Assembly (NCBI GenBank): GCA_027034965.1
Contig: JALVWL010000064.1
Coordinates: 1-14,723 of the forward strand
Direction: 5' to 3'
Source: Candidatus Omnitrophota bacterium
GTDB taxonomy: Bacteria > Omnitrophota > Gorgyraeia > S143-82
DNA: 14,723 bases
Part shown: positions 1-6,968 of the stretch, one piece after another
Layout: each line of letters starts with the position of its first letter
How positions within the stretch are numbered: the first letter of the stretch is position 1
The notes under the pieces: model-generated
The model's database searches: none
Told to the model about the DNA's origin: nothing
What the model saw: only the letters and a program-made list of their open reading frames with translations
Made by a program: the position numbers and the translations under genes

Positions 1-1098
1 AAGCGCTAGAAAGAAGCCATAGAGGCCAAGAAGTCCTCCGATAACAGTAAACAAGGGTCGCAATATATTAAGCAGTCCTTTTTTCAATACTCGGGCATCT
101 TCTAGGGCCCCTAATATCAGTCCCCTCCTATACTCAAAGATATATCTAGATATCTCGTAGCCGTGTTTTTGCAAAAATTCCTTTTCGGCCTGCGTGATTA
201 TTTCTTTGACCTTGGCCCTTGTGTCGTCTCTTTTAAAAAACACATCCACATCCCTGGGGGTTTCCAACAACTTCAAGGCAACCGCCTTGGCCGGAAAGAC
301 AAGACTACACTGCTCCTCTGATATCCAGGCTATCAGTCTCTTGATAGGCTCTTCTATCAACGGATCCAGATTAAATCGTCCATCAGCTCCATCCCTGTCA
401 GAAATCGCCTCAAACAAGGCATCTATTCCATAACCACGCCTTATGTTCACTGCCACTGCTCTTACCCCAAGGAGATCCGAAAGCCCTGAAAGCCTATATA
501 AGGCATCAGCATCCCTATCTACAGCCATAACAACGGATTTTCCAAAATCACCCAGATACTCTACAAGAAGCAGTCCCCTTTCTATCTCTGTCTCCTTTTC
601 CAGAACAACAATCTTATCATAGCTACCCTCCAAAGCAATCCTTAAGCCAAGATTATCCCGCACAGATAAGGGGAAATCCCCCAGAATAGACGGCAAAACA
701 TCTATAAGTATCCGTCTGCCCCGCCATATCCTGCTGCCCTGGAGAATCGGCGCAATATAATCTTCACTAGACACCTCACTAAAATCACCACATATCCTCT
801 TCAGGAGGGCCTCTTTCCCCACACCCTCAAAACCTACAACCGCAATCTTATAGGCGTAATCATTATCCTCTACAACCATTATCCGGTTTATCACGCCCCT
901 GCCCACCACCACCTTTGTGCCATTAACGATCACAGAGAAAGGGCCATCCTCAAACAACTTATTTGTAATAACAATTCGACTGCCTGGAATTATGCCCAGA
1001 CCAATCAGTCTACACTGGGCCTCTCTTCCGCAGTCAAATTCCACTACCTTTAACGGCACCCCTACAGGGGCATCTCTCAACGCAATCTTTTCCATCAT
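1..1098 (-). CDS. FeoA-FeoB fusion ferrous iron transporter, degenerate G domain (3' end outside window)
   Basis: 366 codons are visible and the frame is open to the left edge. Residues 1-78 form a FeoA-like SH3 domain (LIGLGIIPGSRI, then INGTK-like VNGTK and VINRI). Residues 83-235 follow the FeoB G domain closely, including IERGLLLVEYLG, LSDLLGV and GYGIDALFEAI. A helical segment follows (KAVALKLLE, then ALEDAR), and a hydrophobic stretch at about 342-366 begins the membrane part. In Feo systems FeoB imports Fe2+ across the inner membrane with GTPase gating. Here the nucleotide motifs are altered: the P-loop is GFEGVGKE (89-96) with Glu instead of Ser/Thr, the DxxG motif reads DVLP, and NxxD reads DRDA. 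Fused FeoAB proteins are known; such loss of motifs is not usual. Two adjacent ATGs (1098, 1095) follow AAAGG; either may be used. Family assignment is firm, transport activity is not. Confidence 0.82.
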   Translation of the reverse strand, partial: MMEKIALRDAPVGVPLKVVEFDCGREAQCRLIGLGIIPGSRIVITNKLFEDGPFSVIVNGTKVVVGRGVINRIMVVEDNDYAYKIAVVGFEGVGKEALLKRICGDFSEVSSEDYIAPILQGSRIWRGRRILIDVLPSILGDFPLSVRDNLGLRIALEGSYDKIVVLEKETEIERGLLLVEYLGDFGKSVVMAVDRDADALYRLSGLSDLLGVRAVAVNIRRGYGIDALFEAISDRDGADGRFNLDPLIEEPIKRLIAWISEEQCSLVFPAKAVALKLLETPRDVDVFFKRDDTRAKVKEIITQAEKEFLQKHGYEISRYIFEYRRGLILGALEDARVLKKGLLNILRPLFTVIGGLLGLYGFFLAL

Positions 1099-1122
1099 CT
1101 TAACCTTTCAAATTTTGTTTGT

Positions 1123-1155
1123 ATTATACCAGAATATAACCTTAGATTAACCCAA
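1123..1155 (-). promoter_or_regulatory. Putative feoAB promoter with possible DtxR-type iron box
   Basis: On the minus strand there is an extended -10, TGG-TATAAT (TATAAT at 1128-1123), about 25 nt before the first ATG. The -35 area lacks a good hexamer but carries TTGGGTTAATCTAAGGTTA (1155-1137), which by my count matches 13 of 19 positions of the DtxR/IdeR-type iron box. The match is imperfectly palindromic, so the operator call is speculative; the -10 is better supported. Confidence 0.4.
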
Positions 1156-1217
1156 ATTATCCCGGACTATGCATTAGGATTTCTTTTTCTTCCATCGCCT
1201 TGTTAATCAAACATCTT
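1156..1217. repeat. Dispersed intergenic repeat, copy A
   Basis: A 62-bp element that recurs at 13588-13647. Aligning the two copies I count eight mismatches and one 2-nt gap. Both lie upstream of a minus-strand gene in the same orientation, and both end in the shared block TTGTTAATCAAAC. Read on the minus strand each contains a tiny ORF (12 codons here) after AACAAGGCG-ATG. It is probably a short repeat family of this genome; function unknown. Confidence 0.75.
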
Positions 1218-1233
1218 CCTTATTAATAATCAA

Positions 1234-1261
1234 GCATGAAGAATGGAGCATGGAGAATGAA
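1234..1261. repeat. Tandem heptamer repeat, 4 units
   Basis: Four consecutive heptamers of the form G[CA]ATG[AG]A: GCATGAA, GAATGGA, GCATGGA, GAATGAA. They lie between the dispersed repeat and the arsC promoter. No function can be read from them. Confidence 0.6.
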
Positions 1262-1305
1262 GAAAATTTTTTATTAAGAAAGAATTTACAGGAGAAAAAA
1301 TCCCC

Positions 1306-1334
1306 TTGATTGGCAGGATATTCTTTGATAGAAT
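1306..1334 (+). promoter_or_regulatory. Sigma-70-type promoter for arsC-nptA-phoU, probably leaderless
   Basis: TTGATT (1306-1311), a 17-bp spacer, then TAGAAT (1329-1334). Transcription would begin about 6-8 nt after the -10, at roughly 1340-1342, which is the ATG of the next gene (1341). No Shine-Dalgarno sequence precedes that ATG, in contrast to nearly every other gene here, which agrees with a leaderless mRNA. Confidence 0.5.
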
Positions 1335-1340
1335 GCCGCG

Positions 1341-1817
1341 ATGTCTACACAAACAAGGCCATCCGTATTGTTTGTCTGCATCCACAACTCTGCCAGGAGC
1401 CAGATGGCAGAGGCCTTCCTTTCCTATTACTCTGGAGGAAGATTTAGAGCCTATAGTGCAGGGCTAGAACCAGGCAAACTCAATCCCTATGTGGTCAAGG
1501 CAATGTCTGAGCTCGGCATAGATATATCAAATAATAAGACAAAATCCGTCTATGAATTCCTCGATAAAGGGATTCAATTTGATTATGTAATCACTGTATG
1601 CGACGAGGCAAATGCCGAGCGCTGTCCGGTCTTTCCAGGTGGAGGGCAAAGACTACACTGGGGTTTCCCTGATCCAGCAAACCTAACTGGAGATGAAGAA
1701 GAGATAATGGAACATACGCGCAAAATACGCGATGCAATAAGGGAAAAGGTAATTGGTTGGCTAAAAGCTAAAGGAGCCGAATATGCTAGCCTATCTCAAG
1801 AAAAACAGGATAATTAG
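1341..1817 (+). CDS. arsC: Arsenate reductase, thioredoxin-coupled (LMW phosphatase fold)
   Basis: 158 residues, normal for the family. The phosphatase loop VCIHNSARSQ holds Cys13 and Arg19 (C-x5-R). Cys87 and Cys95 lie in VCDEANAERC, the second and third cysteines of the thioredoxin-coupled relay, and HWGFPDP (106-112) carries the general-acid Asp111. Such enzymes reduce arsenate to arsenite in the cytoplasm, which is then expelled by ArsB or Acr3. No efflux pump or ArsR lies in the window; the next genes are a Na/Pi symporter and a PhoU protein. A role tied to phosphate uptake is therefore plausible, and a protein-phosphatase role cannot be excluded. The 3' end overlaps the next gene by 35 nt. 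Confidence 0.85.
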   Translation: MSTQTRPSVLFVCIHNSARSQMAEAFLSYYSGGRFRAYSAGLEPGKLNPYVVKAMSELGIDISNNKTKSVYEFLDKGIQFDYVITVCDEANAERCPVFPGGGQRLHWGFPDPANLTGDEEEIMEHTRKIRDAIREKVIGWLKAKGAEYASLSQEKQDN

Positions 1818-2925
1818 TTTCGCACTTAACACCATCGTTATCCTCCTCTTGCTATATCTCTTTTTTCTGAGTATCGAGCTCATCGGGGTAACCTGTAAAT
1901 TCATCGGCAAGGACGTAGTAAAAGAATTCCTGGCCAACACATCCTCTCCACTGGTGGGTCTATTCGTTGGAATACTGGTAACCTCCATTGCCCAGAGCTC
2001 TTCTTTTACCACATCCCTTGTTGTCGGATTCGTTGGAAGCGGTGTACTACCACTATCCTTTGCCGTTCCTATCATTATGGGGGCAAATATCGGCACAACT
2101 GTCACTAATACGATTGTTGCAATAGGGCAGATAAAATGGCGTACAGAATTTCAACGGGCCATATCAGCCGCAGTAGTACACGACTTCTTTAATATATTGA
2201 CTGTACTTGTGCTCTTGCCCCTGGAATTAAAATTTCACATACTAGCCAACCTTGCAACCAAGGCAACGGGATTATTTGAACATATTGGCGGTGTAAAGTT
2301 TGCAAGCCCGATAAGTATGTGGATAAAACCCGTCGCAAAGCTAATAGAACACTTCATTGCAAAGACCTTGCCCCTCCCAAAATTCTGGGCAGTAGTGATA
2401 TTATTCACCATTTCCATATCTATGCTCCTATTCGCACTCATATACATCGTCAAATTCCTAAAGACCAAGATGATATCCAAGATAGAGGTCCTTATCGACC
2501 AATACATATTCCGCACGGGACTAATCGCTATGTTCCTGGGCTTTCTAGTAACATCTGTGGTACAGTCAAGTTCCATAACAACATCCCTTATGGTTCCACT
2601 GGCAGGTGCAGGGCTCCTATCTCTGGAAAAGGTGTTCCCCTTCACCCTAGGTGCAAACGTAGGCACCACTATGACCGCACTTATGGCATCCCTTGTATTG
2701 GCGGGTGAGGGCGAAACCATAGCCCTAACGGCGGCGCTGGTTCATCTATTATTTAACATCCTCGGCATCCTGATATTTTATGGTATTCCGCCGTTAAGGG
2801 CCATACCAATAACATTAGCAAAGGCATTTGGACAGGCTTGCGCAAAGAAGCGCCGATATGCAATAATATATCTGATATGCGTATTTGGGTTGATACCACT
2901 AATAATAGTACTATTAGGGAGGTAG
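1783..2925 (+). CDS. Na+/phosphate cotransporter (NptA / Na_Pi_cotrans family)
   Basis: 380 residues and strongly hydrophobic, with about eight membrane segments. Two inverted-repeat halves each carry the family signature: VTSIAQSSSFTTS followed by GANIGTT (about residues 61-110), and VTSVVQSSSITTS followed by GANVGTT (about residues 255-300). Members import phosphate with sodium across the inner membrane. Many bacterial homologues carry a fused C-terminal PhoU domain; here the protein stops after the membrane part and PhoU is the next gene. The start overlaps arsC by 35 nt but is well supported: AAGGAG (1771-1776) lies 6 nt before the ATG. This suggests translational coupling and co-regulation with the arsenate reductase. 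Confidence 0.9.
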   Translation: MLAYLKKNRIISFALNTIVILLLLYLFFLSIELIGVTCKFIGKDVVKEFLANTSSPLVGLFVGILVTSIAQSSSFTTSLVVGFVGSGVLPLSFAVPIIMGANIGTTVTNTIVAIGQIKWRTEFQRAISAAVVHDFFNILTVLVLLPLELKFHILANLATKATGLFEHIGGVKFASPISMWIKPVAKLIEHFIAKTLPLPKFWAVVILFTISISMLLFALIYIVKFLKTKMISKIEVLIDQYIFRTGLIAMFLGFLVTSVVQSSSITTSLMVPLAGAGLLSLEKVFPFTLGANVGTTMTALMASLVLAGEGETIALTAALVHLLFNILGILIFYGIPPLRAIPITLAKAFGQACAKKRRYAIIYLICVFGLIPLIIVLLGR

Positions 2926-2928
2926 ATT

Positions 2929-3600
2929 ATGTTTAAACAATTGCTGGAGGCCTGGAGAGGAGAGAGTTTTCTGTCAAACATCGTAGCAGAATTCATCGAT
3001 ATGCTAAAAATAGATCTCTGGATGGTAGAAAAGGCCGTGGAAAGTCTGAAGGAAAAAGGCAGTGCAGAAAAGATTAAATCCGAACTCTACGCCGAAGACA
3101 AGAGCGTAAATAAAAAAGAACAGGAGATCCGCAGGAGATTAGTAGAACACCTATCGATAAATCCTCGCGAAGACTTTGTTGCCTGCCTTGTATTTATGAG
3201 CATTGTAAAAGATGCCGAACGTATAGGAGACTACGCGAAAAACGTGTTTGAACTAACATCAATAATAAAGGACGGTATCGATGATGATTTCGGTATATTG
3301 ATTATGTCATTGGTAAATCAGGTAAAGACGGACCTTGAAGAGGTAATATCTGCATTTGAGGGTTCTGACTATGAAAAGGCCAAGGAGATAATGATAAGGC
3401 ATAAAGATATCTCTAAGCAAGTCGAAAGCCTCATCAGGAGCCTGTCAGCAAGAAAAGACTTTTCAGCAGACAAGATTGTAGGGTATACTCTATTTTTGAG
3501 GTACCTAAAGCGCATCTCATCTCACACAGCGAATGTTGCATCGGCTATTGTCAATCCCTTGGAAAAGATAGACTTTGCCATAGAAGGCGAATTGCACTAA
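2929..3600 (+). CDS. PhoU-domain protein, partner of the Na/Pi cotransporter
   Basis: 223 residues, all helical, with no signal peptide. Two PhoU-type repeats are visible. The first holds EDKSVNKKEQEIRRRL and the hallmark KDAERIGDYAKNV (about residues 94-106); the second ends in YLKRISSHTANVASAIV. PhoU proteins form helical bundles, bind metal through acidic motifs, and tune phosphate import or signalling. The gene begins 3 nt after the cotransporter stop, with AGGGAGG inside the end of that gene as ribosome binding site, so the two are translated as a pair. It probably works as the detached regulatory domain of the cotransporter rather than as the Pst-linked PhoU, since no pst genes are present. 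Its stop lies 3 nt before the tRNA gene. Confidence 0.85.
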   Translation: MFKQLLEAWRGESFLSNIVAEFIDMLKIDLWMVEKAVESLKEKGSAEKIKSELYAEDKSVNKKEQEIRRRLVEHLSINPREDFVACLVFMSIVKDAERIGDYAKNVFELTSIIKDGIDDDFGILIMSLVNQVKTDLEEVISAFEGSDYEKAKEIMIRHKDISKQVESLIRSLSARKDFSADKIVGYTLFLRYLKRISSHTANVASAIVNPLEKIDFAIEGELH

Positions 3601-3603
3601 AAG

Positions 3604-3676
3604 GCCCACGTAGCTCAGTTGGCAGAGCAGCGGTTTCGTAAACCGCGGGTCGGAGGTTCAAGTCCTCTCGTGGGCT
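3604..3676 (+). tRNA. tRNA-Thr (anticodon CGU)
   Basis: A 73-nt cloverleaf. Acceptor stem is GCCCACG/CGTGGGC with discriminator T; D arm is GCTC...GAGC; anticodon stem is GCGGT/ACCGC with loop TTCGTAA, giving CGU at 3637-3639 (reads ACG). The T stem is GGAGG/CCTCT (one G-U) with loop TTCAAGT, which includes A58. The 3' CCA is not encoded. It sits 3 nt after the PhoU gene and 28 nt before a tRNA m1A58 methyltransferase gene, so it is probably processed from the same transcript. Confidence 0.95.
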
Positions 3677-3704
3677 TCTTTATCTTTAAACTGGAGAACC
3701 AATA

Positions 3705-4490
3705 ATGAAATTCAAAGAAGGGGACCTTGTCGTCGTTGTAGACAAAAAGCGCAGGGAACGGATGTTTGTCTTATCCAGAGGGAAGAAATTCTCCCTCTAC
3801 TCACGCCAACATCCCCACGAATTGCTAATCGGCCTAGAGGAAGGGACCAAGATAGAATTAGACGGCGGTATTGCCTGGGTCTTTAGACCAACAATGCGCC
3901 AGTATGTACTGAATGTCAAGAGGAATGCCCAGCCTATCTATCCAAAAGATTTAGGTTTGCTAATATACTATTCAGACATACGGCCAGGTTACAAAGTGCT
4001 GGAAATAGGGCTCGGTGTTGGTGCGCTCAGTATCGCAATACTCAACGCCATTGGCGAGCAAGGCATGCTCGTTACCTATGAACGCAGGGAGGACTTTGCA
4101 AAACAGGGACGCAAAAGAGTTGAAGGATTCCTTGGGGCAAAAAACAACTTTATAGTAAAGGTAAAAGATGCCAGCGAAGGCATTGATGAAAGCGGATTTA
4201 ACGCTGCATTTATCGACGTACCAGAGCCATGGAATGTAATTGAAAACGTATCAAATGCCGTGCTTGCCGGTGCAAATGTCCTGGCATTCATACCAACGGC
4301 TATACAGGTAAAACAATACTGCGATAGATTAAAAGAACTAGGAAAATTCTCCTATATAGAGATAATCGAGACCCTGCTTCGTCCGTGGGACATTGGCCCG
4401 CGATCTTTGAGACCCGCCCACAGGATGGTCGCCCATACAGGCTTTATCGTCATCTGCAGAAGGCTGGCCGATAGCCCTACTCAAAACTAG
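3705..4490 (+). CDS. trmI: tRNA (adenine-58-N1)-methyltransferase, TrmI type
   Basis: 261 residues. An N-terminal beta-rich domain (1-70) is followed by the family block QPIYPKD (76-82), then a class I SAM-binding fold. Motif I is EIGLGVGA (100-107), the acidic end of strand 2 is YERRE, and DVPEPW (171-176) matches the catalytic DxPxPW motif. Near the C-terminus, LLRPWD, SLRP, HRMVAHTGF is the usual TrmI ending. The enzyme, a tetramer in known cases, methylates N1 of A58 in the T loop using SAM. GGAG lies 8 nt before the ATG. The tRNA-Thr encoded immediately upstream has the target A58. The gene ends tail to tail with the minus-strand gene, overlapping it by 14 nt. Confidence 0.9.
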   Translation: MKFKEGDLVVVVDKKRRERMFVLSRGKKFSLYSRQHPHELLIGLEEGTKIELDGGIAWVFRPTMRQYVLNVKRNAQPIYPKDLGLLIYYSDIRPGYKVLEIGLGVGALSIAILNAIGEQGMLVTYERREDFAKQGRKRVEGFLGAKNNFIVKVKDASEGIDESGFNAAFIDVPEPWNVIENVSNAVLAGANVLAFIPTAIQVKQYCDRLKELGKFSYIEIIETLLRPWDIGPRSLRPAHRMVAHTGFIVICRRLADSPTQN

Positions 4491-5136
4491 CCGACACCGT
4501 CGGTGCACCAGGATAGAAAAATGCTGTCGTCCCCCATGGGGGATTATTGTCTCCGGTATAGAGTGAACAGCAGTTGGTTACATCGAATGCGACTTTAAGT
4601 TTGCCTGAACTGCCCTTTTGAATCGTAACCGGCGTGGGAAACGTCTGTGTATCAGTAAAATAATCTCCGATTACCTCATAATGAATACCATTAGAAGTAT
4701 CAGGGCTAACCACCACCCCTTCTGCGTAATCAGAAGAATTGGTAGATGCAACAACTGCCCTGACGCCTATAGCATTTACATCCATACTCGAGGAAGTAGT
4801 GTAGTAATCGGTTCCGCCATAACTGGCATGTATCTTTATCGACATATATCTGGAAACAGTAATCCTGACCTTATCGTATGTACCCGCAGGGATCGGTTTA
4901 CCGCTAACATAACCACCAACCGTTGCCCCTGCATTGACCGAGGCGATATCAAAGGTCATATCTCCTTGTCCTACCGTAACCCAGGTATTAGTAGTAGAAT
5001 TGTGAAACTCTATCTTATTTATCGTAACCTTATATACCTCTGGAGTTACATCAACTTGAGCCGCATAACCGACATGAGGAAGAGAGGCGCACAATAAGAT
5101 CAGGCATACTATAACAAAATTATGTAATCTATACAT
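4477..5136 (-). CDS. Secreted beta-rich protein, DUF4382-like, unknown function
   Basis: 219 residues from ATG at 5136, preferred over GTG at 5142 because AAGGAGG then lies 7 nt upstream rather than against the start. A signal peptide ends at about VGYA-AQ. The mature part is rich in Thr, Ser, Val and Gly. It begins VYKVTINKIEFH, continues with TWVTVGQGDMTFDIASV and PAGTYDKVRITVSR, a pattern like the DUF4382 beta-sandwich family. I recognise only this resemblance and have no function. Two adjacent cysteines (CC) occur near the C-terminus. It follows the beta-barrel gene by 19 nt in the same operon, so it may be a periplasmic or surface partner of that barrel. Confidence 0.7.
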   Translation of the reverse strand: MYRLHNFVIVCLILLCASLPHVGYAAQVDVTPEVYKVTINKIEFHNSTTNTWVTVGQGDMTFDIASVNAGATVGGYVSGKPIPAGTYDKVRITVSRYMSIKIHASYGGTDYYTTSSSMDVNAIGVRAVVASTNSSDYAEGVVVSPDTSNGIHYEVIGDYFTDTQTFPTPVTIQKGSSGKLKVAFDVTNCCSLYTGDNNPPWGTTAFFYPGAPTVSASFE

Positions 5137-5155
5137 CTTCACCCCTCCTTATATT

Positions 5156-6001
5156 TTAATTGCCCCTCGCAATCTCAACAGTAACAGAAGAAGTCTCTGC
5201 CCACTTCTCAACAACTATATCGTAATTTCTCTCCACTGGGATCAATAACTCTTTATGCAGATCCTTCTTCGGAAAGGCCTCCTGTGAAGGCCTAAATGCA
5301 TCTTTGAAATCAGAAATGGTATCAAATTTCGTAAAGAATCTCAATCTTCCGCCATACTCCTGTTCTCCCTTATTGTCATCCCAGGTATAAAATTCAAGAC
5401 AAACACTATCATTTAATTTAGCTTCAGCGCGAACCTTCCATCCCTTCTTATCAGGGAATCTACTGAAGTCATACCAGAATCCAGATGCATAGACCTTAAG
5501 CCAAGGCAGATAGGGGACAGGGGAACCCAATTCAAAATCAGCACCGTTGGCAACGCGTTCATACACAGTAGAACTATCCGTATCCGATACCTTACGTGTA
5601 TCAGTCAATCTAAAATAGGTATTTAATCTTGCCTCAAGGACCTGGGTCAGTGCCTCTAGGCCAAAGCCAATCCGCCCGTGTTCGTAGGTATCTTCATAAT
5701 CACCGAATATATTCGCACCTAATAATAGGTCATCATTGACTATACGCCTATAACCTATGCCAAGATTATAGGTAAACCTATCGCCTGAGAGGGAGATTCG
5801 AGGCTGATAGAACCACACATCATCAATCCCTGAACGCAATGGCTGAACCATTTGAAAATAGAAAGTCGGTGCCTGATCCGTTTCATACTGGATAGAAAGC
5901 TCTACGCGCTTAAGCCAATCTGGAGTCTCTTCTGCCATAGCATATACACATAGAGAAAGAAGGAATGAAAATAGGGAAACAACTCGTAACCACCTTGCCA
6001 T
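5156..6001 (-). CDS. Stand-alone inverse-autotransporter (intimin/invasin-type) beta-barrel
   Basis: 281 residues. A signal peptide of about 23 residues ends AMA-EE. The rest shows alternating aromatic beta strands with the marks of the inverse-autotransporter beta domain: WFYQPRISL, YNLGIGYRRI, LLLGANIFGDYE, GRIGFGLEAL, LEARLNTYF, then LPWLKVYASGFWYD. In intimins and invasins this barrel sits in the outer membrane and exports a C-terminal passenger. Here only about 50 residues follow the last strands, with no Ig-like passenger. A purine-rich ribosome site (GGGGGGAGGAG) abuts the ATG. The next gene encodes a secreted beta-rich protein that could be the missing outer part. The family call is good; the biological role is inferred. 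Confidence 0.78.
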   Translation of the reverse strand: MARWLRVVSLFSFLLSLCVYAMAEETPDWLKRVELSIQYETDQAPTFYFQMVQPLRSGIDDVWFYQPRISLSGDRFTYNLGIGYRRIVNDDLLLGANIFGDYEDTYEHGRIGFGLEALTQVLEARLNTYFRLTDTRKVSDTDSSTVYERVANGADFELGSPVPYLPWLKVYASGFWYDFSRFPDKKGWKVRAEAKLNDSVCLEFYTWDDNKGEQEYGGRLRFFTKFDTISDFKDAFRPSQEAFPKKDLHKELLIPVERNYDIVVEKWAETSSVTVEIARGN

Positions 6002-6041
6002 CTCCTCCCCCCTTTTTAAGATGGTTCCAATCTTACCTATA

Positions 6042-6071
6042 TTTATAGTAATACATACAATTTATTTTGAA
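6042..6071 (-). promoter_or_regulatory. Possible promoter of the envelope operon
   Basis: On the minus strand, TTCAAA (6071-6066), an 18-bp spacer, then TATAAA (6047-6042), giving a leader of about 35 nt before the beta-barrel gene. The hexamers are moderate matches to a sigma-70 promoter. Confidence 0.35.
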
Positions 6072-6149
6072 AATAGAAAAATCACTTCCTAGGATGGTTG
6101 GTTTTACAATATTTGAATCTAAAAATCGGCAAATGTAGATTAATACCTA

Positions 6150-6180
6150 TCACTCAATTGTCACTCATTTTGTCATCACT
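6150..6180. repeat. Iterated TCACTCA motifs, 11-12 bp apart
   Basis: TCACTCA at 6150 and 6161, and a related TCATCACT at 6173. The spacing puts them on roughly the same DNA face. They lie about 80-110 bp upstream of the possible beta-barrel promoter and so could be a regulator binding array. Confidence 0.4.
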
Positions 6181-6182
6181 TG

Positions 6183-6215
6183 TGAGACGGATTTTTCCTG
6201 GAAAATTTAGTCTCA
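6183..6215 (-). terminator. Stem-loop after nrdG, possible terminator
   Basis: TGAGAC pairs with GTCTCA, enclosing a second stem TTTTCC/GGAAAA. It starts 7 nt after the nrdG stop. There is no U-tract, so it may protect or process the 3' end of the operon mRNA rather than be a classical intrinsic terminator. Confidence 0.45.
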
Positions 6216-6221
6216 TTAAGT

Positions 6222-6968
6222 TCAACTGCAGCAGGTTATTCTAAAGGATTGGCTATCTCCGTATCCGCGCACGATTACCTCACCTATCACAGGAGAGGCT
6301 ATCTTTACGTATTCGCGGATCTTCTCTGGCGGGACCATTGTGGCAGGGCTCTGGTCTGGCTCAAGCACGTATTCAGAATGGTATGCCTGAAACACATAAC
6401 GCCTGGCGCCTTTTATCTCCTCAACGATATCCCTGACATCTTCCTCCTCTACTATTCCCGGCACAACGGTTGTGCGAAACTCATAATCAGGCGCAAGCTG
6501 CATAATGATGTCCTTTGTCTTCTTTATATTCTCAATAAGCTCTAAATTCGTTATCCCTAATTCATTATACCTCTCAAATCTGGTCTTTATATCCATTGCC
6601 ACATAGTCTATCTGCGACTCTCTCAGCAAGACCTCTACCATCCCGGGGTTTGTTCCATTGGTATCTAATTTCACCTTATAACCCAATACCCTTAATTCGT
6701 GGATAAAATTTGGAAGCTCCCTGTGGAGGGTTGGCTCGCCGCCAGTAATACAGACCCCCTCTATAAAGCCCTGTCGGTGGGAGAGGTAGTCAAATACCTC
6801 TTCCCACCTCTGGGCATACGCATCTCCCCCTTCGTATTCACACGGCACAAGGCTGACATTGTGGCAATAAGGACAATGCATGTTACAGCCCTGAGTAAAT
6901 ACTATCGCGCACAGGTGCCCGGGATAATCAACCAACGAGAGTTTCTGTATTCCTGCAATTGGGAGCAA
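6222..6968 (-). CDS. nrdG: Anaerobic ribonucleotide reductase activase, radical SAM (NrdG2 type)
   Basis: 248 residues. The radical-SAM cluster motif is C28-NMH-C32-PY-C35, inside FTQGCNMHCPYCHN, and GGEPTLH (76-82) is the SAM-binding motif. The start LSLVDYPG is typical of the NrdG2 subgroup, longer than E. coli NrdG. The enzyme uses a 4Fe-4S cluster and SAM to abstract hydrogen from a glycine of NrdD, creating the glycyl radical. The start is a TTG at 6968 with AAGGAGG 6 nt upstream; no ATG fits. It overlaps the end of the glycyl-radical-domain ORF by 41 nt, which couples production of the activase to that of its direct substrate. Confidence 0.9.
   Translation of the reverse strand: MLPIAGIQKLSLVDYPGHLCAIVFTQGCNMHCPYCHNVSLVPCEYEGGDAYAQRWEEVFDYLSHRQGFIEGVCITGGEPTLHRELPNFIHELRVLGYKVKLDTNGTNPGMVEVLLRESQIDYVAMDIKTRFERYNELGITNLELIENIKKTKDIIMQLAPDYEFRTTVVPGIVEEEDVRDIVEEIKGARRYVFQAYHSEYVLEPDQSPATMVPPEKIREYVKIASPVIGEVIVRGYGDSQSFRITCCS

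Noticed and set aside
4491..4503. Short palindrome CCGAC-ACC-GTCGG at the convergent gene ends as a bidirectional terminator
   Set aside because: Only a 5-bp stem, no T-tract on either side, and it lies inside the minus-strand coding region.
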